Source of the DNA: Azolla caroliniana
Lineage: Eukaryota > Polypodiophyta
Assembly: GCA_043228905.1 (NCBI GenBank)
Contig: JBHGNT010000011.1
Coordinates: 14,632,001 to 14,696,000, forward strand
Reading direction: 5' to 3'
Length of the DNA: 64,000 nt
Shown: one piece after another, positions 1 to 11,300 of the stretch
Layout of the letters: each line of letters opens with the position of its first letter
How positions within the stretch are numbered: position 1 is the stretch's first letter
The notes under the pieces: generated by a model
Database searches by the model: none
What the model saw: the letters and a program-made list of their open reading frames with translations, nothing else
Told to the model about the DNA's origin: nothing
Translations under genes and position numbers: made by a program

Positions 1-99
1 ACATCCGACCTTGTAGCAGTTTGTTTTCTTTCCTATGCTGCACTTTGTCATTGCAACCCACATCCGAAATTTCATGAAGGCATGAATGCTCTCTCACTG

Positions 100-885
100 G
101 TTTTGACTAATCTACAAATTTGCATTGGATGCCTCCTTTATGCAATCACATTGTGCAATCTGTTTTTTGCTTGGAAGATTTGTATGATGCAATTGCATGG
201 ACCAATTACAGGAAGGAATTCTCCAAACCAATTACATGGAGAGATTCTATGAGGCAATTATGCGAAGCTTCTATCTTAAAGACTTCCTTGAACAAATTAC
301 ATGAAGACCTTAATATGAGAAGTTTCTGTGAAAATATCATGCAAAGGCCTTTCTTTGAAGCATTTACATGAATAGATTACTGGAAGGATTTGCACGTTAA
401 CTCGAAGGTTTTATTTGAAGATTTACGTGGAGGCTTCACACTAAAGGTTTTCGTGGAGTATTTACTTGGGCCAATCAAACAAAACTTTTACACAACAAAA
501 TTGCACGATGCCTTTATGCAAGTGAATTACTTGATGGATTTGCTTGAACAAATTCCATAAAATAATCCAGTAACCAAATTATAGGAGGGCTTTTCATGAA
601 AGATTCCGATGCTAGATTTGTACAATAGCATTTCCATGATAACGTTTTGCAAAACAATTACACAATCACCACGTGCAACAGTTTCGTGAAGTGATTACAC
701 CAAGTTTTTCTTGAACAAATTACACGAAGATGTTTATGAGACAAAGGGATCTCCATGAATGGTTTCTATGAAGGACTGCATGAAGCCTTTCTACAAACAC
801 ATTACCCGAAGGCTATACATGAGCAATTTCCATGGAAGGATTTACACATGTGATTTACATGAACCTGATTACTTGAAGAATTTTC
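100..885. repeat. Degenerate short-period satellite-like tract
   Basis: The tract repeats variants of a short word (TTACATGAAGG, TTCTATGAAGG, TTACACGAAG, TTTACGTGGAGG) at roughly 13-17 base spacing for almost 800 bases. The copies are strongly diverged, so the period is visible by eye but not exact. A short open frame at 120-371 only reflects the lack of stops in the repeated word and resembles no protein I know. No gene is called here. Confidence 0.5.
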
Positions 886-1327
886 GTGACAACTAAATAA
901 ATAACATTGAGAGAGATCACAACGAACAAATACATACATACATAAACATATAATAGTACCGATATATATACATCCAACAATAATTGTAAAGAATCGATGG
1001 TGATTCTTGAGATATGTGTTGTGAGTGTGTGTGTATGAGAGAGAGAGAGAGAGAGAGAAACACAAGATAGATAGATTTGAACAACTATAGAATACTCAAG
1101 AGGATGTATATTACAAAGGAGATTAATCAAACTGATTACAAAGTAGGAGGAGAGTGCTTTATATAGTCACTCTCTCTCTCTTCATTAACTACCGAAGCTC
1201 ATGGGTCATGGGGAATGTGAAAACTCATTAGTTAATGTGTAGATAAGAGTGGTGACTTTTGACCTTTGAGTGCACACTCTCAAGGGTGTGTTCACACACT
1301 AGACTAGGTTGACCTTGATTCTCAACA
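886..1327 (-). repeat. Candidate decayed solo LTR with GA microsatellite
   Basis: Read on the minus strand the segment starts TGTTGAGAATC, the same start as the Copia-1 LTR at 33345, and could end in CA near 886. It contains a GA run around 1036-1058, a TATATAG box near 1160 and a CT run. No target duplication was found and the outer limit is uncertain. The alternative is unrelated AT-rich DNA sharing a short word. Confidence 0.3.
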
Positions 1328-2340
1328 ATAATAAACAATACTTATCATGCAATACTATGGCTACTAATCAGCCATAGTGCCCTTCCAACCGGGGAATGGA
1401 GCAACAAACGTGGAATGGACCTAATAGTACGTAAAATTCGTGTTCATCTAGCATAACATTCGTTTTCCTACATTGGAAAACGAATGCGAATGTTATTCAA
1501 ACATGCTTGTGTTTATTTATTTATTTATTTCTTAGGCTTATTTACCTCATAATAAATAGTTAATCCAAAAGTATGGTATTTATCATTCTTTGAGGGTGTT
1601 TTCTTACGCGAATAATTGAAACATTCGTGAATGTGAATGCACGTATGGTTCATACTATGGGTCACCTAATTTGCCGCTTGTAGGTTAACCTAGGGCAAAT
1701 AAGTGTTTGAAACTTGAAGAGAAGAATGAAAGTTTAGTAGAGTTGGTGAAATTAACAAAAACTCTTAAGTTTTCTTTATTGTCGACTGACTACATGTGCT
1801 TGTATGAAGGTTGGTCATCATTAGTTTTAGTAAGGTTGTAATATAATACTTTATCATCAATGTTTAAGCTTGGAGGTTTAGTTGATCAAGTACGTATTAT
1901 AAATGTGTTATTAGCATGTACTTTATAATTGTAATATTAGAGTATAACAATATGAATGGTAAGGATGTTAAAGGATAAATACTCGGAGAAATAGGGGGGG
2001 TCTCACTAAAGTACGATGCTCTTTAGTAGTCAGGCAAATCACTAGCATGCTATCTCAATAAAAAGAACTCTTCATTACTATATGGTATATTCTGAGTAAT
2101 TGGTTGATACTAGGCACAATGCTACCATAAATCATAGTAAATTATGTAAACCTATGTTTTGGAGAAACACATGATATACACTTCTTTTAGGACATCATCA
2201 TTATACCCCAAGGAATTTGTTTTTGTCAGAATTATCTAAGTTTTAATGTGCTAGAACCATACAATTTATTATCTTGAGAATGATGATCATTTCATCTTTG
2301 TAAAATAACAAGGATAAATCTCTTTGGGAAGGAATGATTT
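1328..2340. other. AT-rich intergenic stretch, no gene seen
   Basis: No open frame of protein-like composition was found. A short hairpin at 1457-1486 is listed separately. The rest is AT-rich unique-looking sequence. Confidence 0.5.
1457..1486. repeat. Short hairpin
   Basis: CATTCGTTTTCC at 1457-1468 is the exact reverse complement of 1475-1486, with a 6-base loop. It may be the remnant of a small foldback element. No function can be inferred. Confidence 0.6.
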
Positions 2341-2530
2341 CTAGGAATCGGGCAACACGGTTGGGTTCAAGCTGAACCGAACCGCATAAAACCGTGGCTT
2401 AACGGTTCGAACAATTCGGTTCGGTTGTAAATCCATAAAAAGGTTTTGGCTTGGCTTGGCTTGGGGGGGGGGGGGGGGGGGGGGGGGGTTTAAAGGGTTT
2501 CGTTTCGGTTCAGGTTGAGCCTTTCAATGT
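2341..2530. repeat. hAT-type MITE remnant with 26-base poly-G tract
   Basis: The segment has the same CGGTTCGGTT / AACCGAACCG-rich composition as the intact MITE at 6087-6611, and a left part (TAGGAATCGGGCAACACGG) resembling a hAT terminal repeat. At 2463-2488 there is an uninterrupted run of 26 G. I could not find a matching right terminus or target duplication, so it is called a remnant. Confidence 0.45.
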
Positions 2531-3153
2531 GTGTAGGTTTCGAGGAGTGTCAAGAGACTATCGATATATATATGCAATAACAATAGCACTCATCATGAAG
2601 TAATCACTTTAATGCTATCAAATGCACCTGTGTTCAAATCCGATCAGAACACCAGGCTTTATTTGGAATGCACTTAATTAACAACACCTGTGCCTCAAAT
2701 TTCAAAGATTTGGAATGCACTTGTGCTCAAATGCCAAATAATGGAATGTAATTTTGGCAATTCAATTCAATTCAATTGCTATGTGGTGGGTGGGTTGTGG
2801 GTCTGCTGTAATCTTGATCGGAGATCGGATTGGATGGAGTAGAATCGATCCTGGATGATGAAGAATCAGTAGTATAAGGATTGACAATCATTGTGGTGGA
2901 AGCAGAATTAATACCCTGCAGTACATTTCTTCTTCTTCGGATAGAAATCTTTCGTTGAGACCTAGTTCGATCTTCTTCTTTCAATATTAACCCTCTGTGG
3001 GAAGAATTAAAGAAACCTACCTGGAAATCAATGCATCGACTCTATCAATTTCAGGAGATTCTGCGATTGCTTAATGATATCTTAGATGAATCTCTTAATT
3101 TGTTCCTGAAACTTACTTATGCATGATAATCCTTGGGCTAACATAATTATTAC
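2531..3153. other. AT-rich stretch, no supported gene
   Basis: A 70-codon minus frame at 2772-2984 is rich in Arg and Ser but matches no family I know and has no visible exon partners, so it is not called. A short AATTC repeat lies near 2755-2778. Confidence 0.4.
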
Positions 3154-3518
3154 CTTAATTATTCTCTTATAATGCCAAACCCACCCTTAATCATGCTTAA
3201 TTTTTTTTTTTGCTTTTTAAATGCTTAAGATTAATCCGTAACAATCGAGGGCCTAAATTACACGTCATTTCTCCGTTAATTATTCTCTTATAATGCCAAA
3301 CCCACCCTTAATCATGCTTAATTATTATTATTTGCTTTTTAAACGCTTAAGATTAATCCATAACAATCGAGGGCCTAAATTATGCGTCATTTCTCTGTTA
3401 ATTATTCTCTTATAATGCCAAACCCACCCTTAATCATGCTTAATTTTTTTTTGCTTTTTAAACACTTAAGATTAATCCGTAACAATCGAGGGCCTAAATT
3501 ATGCGTCATTTCTCCGTA
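3154..3518. repeat. Three tandem copies of a ~121-bp unit
   Basis: Three near-identical units begin at about 3154, 3276 and 3398. Each runs from TTAATTATTCTCTTATAATG through an AACAATCGAGGGCCTAAATTA segment to CGTCATTTCTC. Copies differ mainly in a T-rich run and a few point changes, indicating a local tandem triplication. No coding potential. Confidence 0.9.
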
Positions 3519-5571
3519 ACCGATGATGCCTATACAACATTTGTGTTAAATTATACCTTAGTAGTAGGCCCACGGGCATCATCGATTTCCCATGGTTGCG
3601 CATGAGTACCACCGGATGGATTAACTAACCGCAAATGATCTCGCAAATATCGAATGATTGATTCATCGGATGGATAGAAGGTTTTCTTTTCATTCCCAAT
3701 CACTAGTTAGAGATATTAGTGGGAACATGATCAAAACATAAAGAAAGCAATGAAAGATCCATTCATTTTAAAAGCTAGAAAATAATAATGGAATGTGGTT
3801 GCCGATTTATGAATAACAGTATAATTACCAACTGTTTGAGAATCCTCAATGCCTTCACAAAAAAGTGGAGAAAGGAGGATGTTGATGAGGCCAAGAGTGT
3901 AGACCAATACACACATGGCAACCCACATTGTGAGCCCAAGAGAGAGAGACAAAGAGAAAGAGAGTTAGTCGTAACTTAGTCGGGGAACTTGTCCGGCCAA
4001 CATGGAGACGAGAAGCTCGTGTGTCGATCTCGACCCCTACATTCCGTAGGTGGCATCAAGCAAGGGAGTGTTTATATAAAGCAAGATTCGAACCCGTGCA
4101 TGTTGCGCTAGTAAAAGCGTGCCTTACCAATAGGGTATAACAACAAAAATGATGTAAGGTCACTATTGTACTATGGCACAAGGACAGTAATGCCAGGAGA
4201 CAAAATGCAACCCACGACCACCTTTTTTTGAAACACACTAATATTGTAGAGACAATTGCAATGTTTGTGTGAAGGTACTATATGTATGAATAGTGGATGC
4301 CAAAAAAAATGGAATGAGTCGTGGGCTAACAACCATAGGGTCGACATAGCCAACAATCTAATCCCAATTGGAAAAGTTGCATGTGGTCGCCTACTATGGG
4401 GATACAACCAAAAATCCAAAAGAGCTTGACAAAACTATGGCCAATAAATGTTAGGCGAGAAGCTTCTTTGCAGTGGTAGAAAACTACATGCCATTTCTTT
4501 AAATGTTAATAAGTTTAATATATGTACTATAGGAGACTTGTAGGTCCCTCATGTCAAGGTTTTCCATATGCAATATGTTGTATTTAAAAAAAGGTGTGTG
4601 TGAGATAGATAGATATGTTTTTAACGTCCATGGGATAACAATTGCAATCTGAGAGAGAGAGAGAGAGAGACATCAAATAGTTGTGGTTTAGTAACTATTT
4701 GGTAAGGTTGTCGTGAGGAGCCCAAAAGTTCATGCATTCAACATTTAGAGAAGTCATCTAGAAAAGTCATGCATATAGAAAGATTCAAACCCATGCTCAT
4801 AGTTTGGTAAAGTTTGGTTCTCCACTACATGGGTTAATAAAAACTTGGTTTACCAAAAGGAGAATGTAGATGTACATTGTATACCATTTCTTGCACCACA
4901 TGGGTTAGTAAAAACTTGGTTTATCACAATTAGAGAGTGTTCATAGTTATTGTTTTCTATCCAAGTGGTACTAGCTGTAAGATTTAATAGGCTATAACTA
5001 GATTATGATCAAGAAAAATTCATGTTGCAATTCACCCTTGCGCTAACTATGCAAGGACCAGGCAATTTACTCTCTCTTGGAAAGTTTTTAAGATTGAGCG
5101 AACTCAATTTCCAATCATCCAAAAGTTTCAATGTCTCTCTATTCATGTTGTAGTTTTCTGTCTATCATGGCAAAATTTTAAATTTAAACCTAACTTTCAA
5201 ACCCTTGAGTTCAAGAGTTCATGATAGATCATTTCATCCACAAACAATTTGATGAGAATTTCAGTCCAATTTTCAAAACTTTAGCTTACAATATAAACTT
5301 TCATTTGGCATTAACATGAAAGTTCTCACGAGCTCTATTTTGATTCGACTTCTCAAGTGTTGTCAAATGATATCAACCAAGCTTTGTTACATTTTGTTTT
5401 TTTTCTGACAGAGTTGTCATAAGGCCCATAGCTCTTCATATTAATTTGGATACTCCCAAAATATGGAACTTTTCCTACTATTGATGTCGTTTTCTTTAAG
5501 GTTTATATCTTTCTATCTTTTTATGAGGATTGTAAGGGTGCCTCCTTATTTGGGAATTCTATAATTCTAAT
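3519..5571. other. AT-rich intergenic stretch, no gene seen
   Basis: About 2 kb without a recognisable coding region. A GA microsatellite lies near 4651-4670. Short frames at 3731-3979 and 4056-4419 have no protein-like features and are not called. Confidence 0.5.
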
Positions 5572-5622
5572 GTGTGAGAATGACACACATTAGAATTATT
5601 CTAATGTGTGTCATTCTCACAC
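5572..5622. repeat. 51-bp perfect palindrome
   Basis: Arms of 25 bases (5572-5596 and 5598-5622) are exact reverse complements around one central T. The left arm begins GTGTGAGAATGACACACATT. Part of the arm (AATTCTAATGTGTG) also recurs just upstream near 5563. Such a structure can form a cruciform or be the core of a foldback element. Function unknown. Confidence 0.95.
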
Positions 5623-6078
5623 TCTCTATAGTCTTACAAGGTTGTTAGAGCGTCATGTCAGCCTTATCATAATCAAATGCAACAATTCATACTTGTGCCT
5701 AATATTAGAATCTTGCTAGTAGGATCCCAATATTTATTTAATAAATCTTATGAGGACACCAACATTATTTTAGCTATAATGTAAGCCCTCGATCTCTCTT
5801 TTTTTCTTATCGTAATTAGCTTACCCTAGTGGTAAGTCGTTACACATACAAGTAGTGTGTATTGGATTCGAAGCCCAATTTTCTCATCTCTCTATTACTT
5901 TATACATATATCTCAATTCACTAGATGCTACTATGGAATGCAAGGGTTGAATCCACGACTCTCTCTCTCTCTCACACACACACACAGATCTTCGGCCAAA
6001 CCTAAGCCTTGCACGTATTCCTCCAGAATGTGCACTTTCGATTGCAACATTCATTGCTTAAGTTCTAGAACATCACGA
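5623..6078. other. Intergenic stretch with CT/CA microsatellite
   Basis: No gene is visible. A CT run followed by a CA run lies near 5959-5987. A short plus frame at 5857-6117 crosses the microsatellite and runs into the MITE and is not believed. Confidence 0.4.
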
Positions 6079-6086
6079 GTCGCCAC

Positions 6087-6611
6087 TAACAATCGGCAAC
6101 GGTTCGGTTTGAACTGAACCGAACCGAACCGTGAAACCGCGGCTTAACGGCTTAATGGTTCGGTTCAGGTTTGGGTGTTTTAAAACGGTTCGGTTTGGTT
6201 TCAACAGTCAAAAACCGCGGTTTAAATGGTTTAGCGGTTTTTTTTTTAATTTTTTAATTTTTTTAAAAAAAATTGTTTTTAAAGAATCTTTTCATTTTTA
6301 GACCTTATTCTCACATTTTAGGAACATTTAAAAAATTTTAAAAATTTTAAAAAATGAAATATTATAAATTTTAAAACATAAAAAATAAAAAATAAAAAAT
6401 TTGACTTATGTTGAAAACCAAAACCGAACCACGAAACCGCGGTTTTTACGGTTTAATGGTTTAACGGTTTGAAAAATGTTTAATGGTTCAGTTTAACAAT
6501 TTCATGGTTCGGTTCGGTTTGGTTCAGGTTTCAATAATTTTAAACGGTTCGGTTCCAAAACTGGTTCAGTTTGGACCCTCTCAAACCGAACCGAACCGTT
6601 GCCGATTGTTA
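6087..6611. mobile_element. Non-autonomous hAT-like MITE (525 bp)
   Basis: The element starts TAACAATCGGCAACGGTTCGG and ends with the matching inverted sequence (CCGAACCGTTGCCGATTGTTA). It is flanked by an exact 8-bp duplication, GTCGCCAC, at 6079-6086 and 6612-6619. An 8-bp duplication and GGTTCGGTT-rich subterminal repeats are typical of hAT-derived MITEs in plants. The interior is A/T-rich with no coding capacity, so it would depend on a transposase supplied elsewhere. Related truncated copies lie at 2341-2530 and 19930-20161. Confidence 0.85.
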
Positions 6612-6661
6612 GTCGCCACTCAATTTCACATGTATTATGTGAAATGTAATATATATATATA

Positions 6662-7280
6662 TTTTTTCCAAAAACATCTACTTCCATTTGTTAAGAATGT
6701 ACAAAGGAATCATTTACAACTCATATCTTACAAGACATCTTGCATGTCAAAGGAAAACAATGTGTAGATGAAACAACATAAAAAAAACAACTCCAAAACA
6801 CCACATCATTCTATGTGTATAGCATTACTCGAACACATATTCTCCACGTGAGCCTCATACAAAACAGAATTCAGCATAGATGTCCTCCATTCGCTCCTCA
6901 TGGCAGCACCCATCTAGATGTTAGGAACACTTGGAGGGAACAACCACCGCGGTGGTTGATAATTCCGCTTCACTTTACCATCCATTATCTGTAGCATCGA
7001 CGAACCGCTCCATTTCCGAAGGAATCGAGCTCTAGCTTCTTCACTTGCATCAAATGGCCCTTGAAGACTTTCAAACTCACCTCGCAACGTAGAAATAAGA
7101 TTAAACCATATCATCATTAAATTCTCAGCCGGTGGGGTTCGTTTACCTGCGAGGGTCTCCTTGCACCGAGATACCCACACTTGCCAGACCGTAAGGCCGA
7201 CCACTAATACCCATATGTCCACGTAGCGTTCTTGTTAGAAGAATAAACCTCCTTGCGTTGCTGGTTGCACAGATCCTTGC
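6662..7280 (-). pseudogene. LINE-1 (L1-type) 3' part: ORF2 C-terminus and 3' UTR
   Basis: The minus frame at 6914-7222 (about 100 codons) aligns with the last part of LINE-2 ORF2 at 20655-24916: both have a Trp-rich start (LTVWQVW / ITFWILW), a PP(A/I) motif, and an F..(K/Q)W near the end. The 3' UTR ends at about 6662 with the same terminal word as LINE-2 (AATGGAAG then TTTTTGGAAAAA). It is the downstream half of the LINE whose other half begins at 16348; the two were separated by the 7285-16343 element. A stop or frame disturbance just upstream of 7222 shows it is not functional. Confidence 0.8.
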
Positions 7281-7284
7281 TTCA
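7281..7284. repeat. Target site duplication (left), TTCA
   Basis: TTCA directly abuts the left terminal inverted repeat and recurs at 16344-16347 directly after the right one. Removing the element plus one copy brings together two segments of one LINE in the same orientation, which independently supports the boundary. Confidence 0.85.
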
Positions 7285-7320
7285 AACACGTTCGCGTTCA
7301 CAAGTGGAAGGATTGCGCAT
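7285..7320 (+). repeat. Left terminal inverted repeat
   Basis: Starts AACACGTTCGCGTTCACAAG. It matches the reverse complement of 16308-16343 at 34 of 36 positions, the two differences being transitions. The inner end flows into a small hairpin: CAAGTGGAA (7301-7309) and TTCCACTTG (7320-7328) are reverse complements. This is a plausible transposase recognition site. Confidence 0.9.
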
Positions 7321-8330
7321 TCCACTTGTAGAATCTTCTTAAAACGAAGCAAATACACCCTCTCTACAAAAATTGGATGCACTAGTATCACATGTTCCTC
7401 AACTTGATGAGAATTTGCAAATATAAAAATACATGATAGATCTACGAGTGGAGATCATTAGAAATCATGCAAGTTTAAACATGTTGATAAGTTAATGTAG
7501 GCATAATAAAGTTCAACTATGGCTCAATATGTCACTACTGTGCGACAAGGGAAACACTAACTTAAAGACTTATATTAATTAGGTAAGTTTTACAAAAATA
7601 TCAGGTGTACTTGTATCCATACTAATAAAATGAGATATAATTTATACTTTGACCCATACGTGCATGTATGTAATTGTGGAAAATGTAGGATAGTGCACAT
7701 TAGGATAAGTGATTGGAATAACTAACTTATTAAAGTATTCAATACTTGTATTTAAAGTTGATCTAATCTATTCCTCAGTTTGTTCATATGGGATCAAACC
7801 ATATGTTTATAATTGTGGACAATGTAAGGCAGTGAACTTTAGGATAATGTCGTGGAAATAACAAACCTATTAGGCTTTCATACCTGTATTTAAAATTGAT
7901 CTACTCTATTGCTTAGGTGATTCACACAAGATCAAACTCCGAACGATAACGCAACTAGAACCATTATCAACACACTACACAATCTAAGCAGCAATGTAAT
8001 AGAAACATAATAGTTTTACCAATAGAAGACAAAGATCCATAATAACAACATGGACAGTCATGGCAACAATTATAGGGCCATGTTCTGTTAAGGTTAGCTT
8101 GGACCAAAATCAGCCTCCATTTAAACTAGTTCATGTTTCTCCATAAGTTTGGTAGTCAGCTATGCACGCGGTGAAACCAATGTCATAAATCTACTAATCA
8201 AGTATATAAAAATAAAATTGAAACATATAGAAGATTATAAAGAATAGAATCCACTAGGTAAAACCCAAAATTTGTATTAATAATGTGAAATCTTAACAAA
8301 TCGTCAGTGTCATATTCTTCATAGAGTCTA
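7321..8330. other. Left subterminal region of the transposon, noncoding
   Basis: AT-rich noncoding DNA between the left TIR and the end of the methyltransferase gene, holding the two-copy repeat listed at 7665-7940. No open frame looks like protein. It probably includes the 3' UTR of the minus-strand gene. Confidence 0.5.
7665..7940. repeat. Diverged two-copy tandem repeat (~137 bp unit)
   Basis: Two units share the order AATTGTGGA(A/C)AATGTA, TTAGGATAA, GGAA(T)AAC, CTTATTAA or CTATTAG, TGTATTTAAA, TTGATCTA, and GATCAAAC, starting near 7665 and 7802. They are clearly diverged, so the duplication is old relative to the TIRs. It may be a subterminal repeat of the element. Confidence 0.7.
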
Positions 8331-11300
8331 TTACATAGCAATCAATTCATCAACGACATTTTCTTCATCATCTTGTGTAGAACTGTCTTCGGCTATATGT
8401 GCATTGGTTTCCCCTGTTAGCCGAGCCAACGAAATATCTTCTATAAGCTCATCATCAAGCTCTATTAGCTCCCCCGGTTCGCCGGCTAATGGAGGAATAG
8501 GCTCTCGCGAAGCAGGTTGAAACCTTTCTGTATTGGCGAGGTTCTTTGCACCGACCTCCTCATCCTGGTCTGGGCACTCCCACAAAGCCTTAATCCGCAT
8601 ATTAATAAATATAACTTGGTCCTCGTCCTTCTCCAATGCAACTGTATTTCTAAATAGCTTCAATGCACATGCAGACGTAGTTCCTGTGATGTAAGTAACA
8701 ATAAGATTTAGTTGTCAAATGAAAAAAAAGGGATTGGTTATCTCAAGATCGTTACCCTAGTTCGAGGAATACCTATGCCAGAAAAGAGATCTAATATCCA
8801 GTCTCCTTCGACAGAAAACATCTCGATCAAGCGCATCATAAGTCGTTGAGGTTTTTGGTATGGGTTGACAAGTCCCCATTCTGTCGTGGTGACATGTCGC
8901 AATTTCCGTGTCATTGCTGGATATACCAACAGATTTGAACCTCCCACTTCATTAGAATGCTCTTTGATTCTGTGTTTCTTAATTTCATCGAAGTAGCCAA
9001 CTGTTATGTATTCAATGGCATTAATGAACCGAAAAGTTGGCCCTCTATTTACATTGGTCTTGATCCTATAAAAAATAATTCATCGAGTTAAGAATAGATT
9101 CAACAACCTTAAGAAATGCAATATAGTGAAAGACACCTATAAATAATCCTTACCATGCAAGGTTCTCGATGCCATGGCAACGAGATCTCAAAGCTTGAGC
9201 TACCGAGTACCCTTGGTCCATACTATGAAAGACAACTATTCGCCACAAGGATGCGGTCGTTAGCTCAGCGAAATCCTTGACCATCTTCTCCAATTGTTTA
9301 AACCTAAACGGTTCATCGTCGTATGATGACCCAGCCATTCGAAATCCGTAAGGAATATCCGCAATCATTAGCGTATATTCCTTCTTTGGCACCTTCTGGA
9401 TCAAGTCGATGACATCACCGCAAACCACATTGTAGTAAAGATCTCTCGTAATATCTTTTTTGTGGCTAAATTTTTTAAAGGAGCCATCTTCCTCCATTTC
9501 GTACGCCTTGACTAAGCGACGATCCTTTTCTTTTCTGGCTCGCTCGAGATGTGCAAGGAAGGATTTAGGGAAATCATGTATATCCTTAACTTCTCCTTGT
9601 TTCTTGCCTCGACACGGTTTCTAATAGAAGCAATAGGACATCAGGTATTATTATACAAGCTCTACATATGATGAAAGGGTAATGAAAAACCATGAATACT
9701 AACCCAATCCTTGAATGCAATAAAATACTCTAATAACGCCTTATACGAAGACGTTAGAGGATAATCCTCGGTCACTCGTTCCCAAGTTATACATCCAAGT
9801 TGTTTCATCATAACTTCTTGGATCTTCATGTACACCTTATGACTGTAAAATTAGAAATCAAGATTAGAACTTTGAATTACACCAGATAGACTACAATTTC
9901 AGTATTTGAAAGACTTACTTATTGAACTCAGTGACCATTTCTTCAAGGCTTAAATCTTTCGCCACAACCCTTGACAAAACCGACACAAGAAGCTGCTCGT
10001 CCTTAATACCTTGCATCGCTCTCCATAGAGACAGCTTCATGTCGTCTGCCGCTTCTTCAATTGTCAAGTCAATTTTCTTGGCGGCTTGTGACTTTAACTC
10101 TAGTTGAGGGTCAACCCTACATTTCTTTTGTCGTTGACCCTTTACCTCCTTATTCTCCCACATTGAGAAGATTTGATCTTGTAGGTCCCATACTTCTCCA
10201 TCTCTAAACGCCAATTGAAACCAAGACTCATACTTTCGAAGACCATCGGACCTAACATTATCATCTACCACAATGCCGACTTCATGCAGACATTGACGTC
10301 GAAGGCCTGGATGTAACTTCACACCAAACTTTTGTTTCACGTCTAAATACTCGTGGTGGAAGAACCGTATACGCTCAATGGACGACATTTTCTGCCTATA
10401 GTCATTATCATTATTATGGTCCCATGCCAACAACTTAGCCTCTTCGGTTGTGAGCCCAACATAAATTTTGCACTCGGCATACTTGAAGAAGAAAGTTGTT
10501 GGATGTTCTCTCACAAGTTGCCGACGTGCCTCTGCTGAATGCGATCCACCAATGACAAAATAATTATATTGATCATGCTTTCTAATATCAAAATCTTCAA
10601 TGGTTTCACATTCTTCAGGATCTACCATAACAATAAAAGGCACCACAGTGGCATGAGGATTAATTTTCATTTTTTTCTTGAGATTTTGAACATGCATGCG
10701 GTGTGGCTCTCTAATCTCAAGTGGTCGTCGACCTGTTTTTTCATCAATAGGGGGCCGATGGATGTGTGTTATAGGCAAATTAAACACTTGCCCTTTCCTG
10801 ACCAGTTTCCGTTGCATTAACTCTCTCCTTATCTTATTCTGCTTGGATGACAAAACACCCGAGGCCAGCTCAGCTCCTGGCGTCCCCTTATTATCCTCCT
10901 CTTCGTTTTCACTTGTTGAATCCGTATCCGACATTTTGGTTGTCTTCTTCTTTCGTGGTCTTGACTGGACTTTGGATACCCTTTTTGTGGCCTTCAATGG
11001 GGAGGGCACTTCATCTCTTAGAGTTACATGGCCTTGTATATAAGGCCTCAAGGTAACAATAAGGTTTTGTGAGCTATCAAGTGCTTTTTTGAACGCTTCT
11101 GGCCCACAAGATTCCTTTACTAAAAGGTCTTCTGAAAGGAACACTTTACGTACCTCCTTGGAGCACTCTATCATTACCAGTATGTTGGCCGAATTTGCAT
11201 CTTCGTAGTCAAATCGTAGAATACGGCCATACATAAATGGGGTTTCCTTTCCAAGCTGCCCCTCACCCTTCTTCTTTGCTGTATACAATACGACTTTTTT

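Noticed and set aside
1036-1058. GA microsatellite, with others near 4651, 28463, 33531, 36921, 38310 and 62041
   Set aside because: Ordinary simple repeats for plant DNA; several lie inside LTRs. Noted only as landmarks.
2772-2984. Minus frame of 70 codons, Arg/Ser-rich
   Set aside because: No homology recalled, no exon partners found, and it overlaps a simple repeat.
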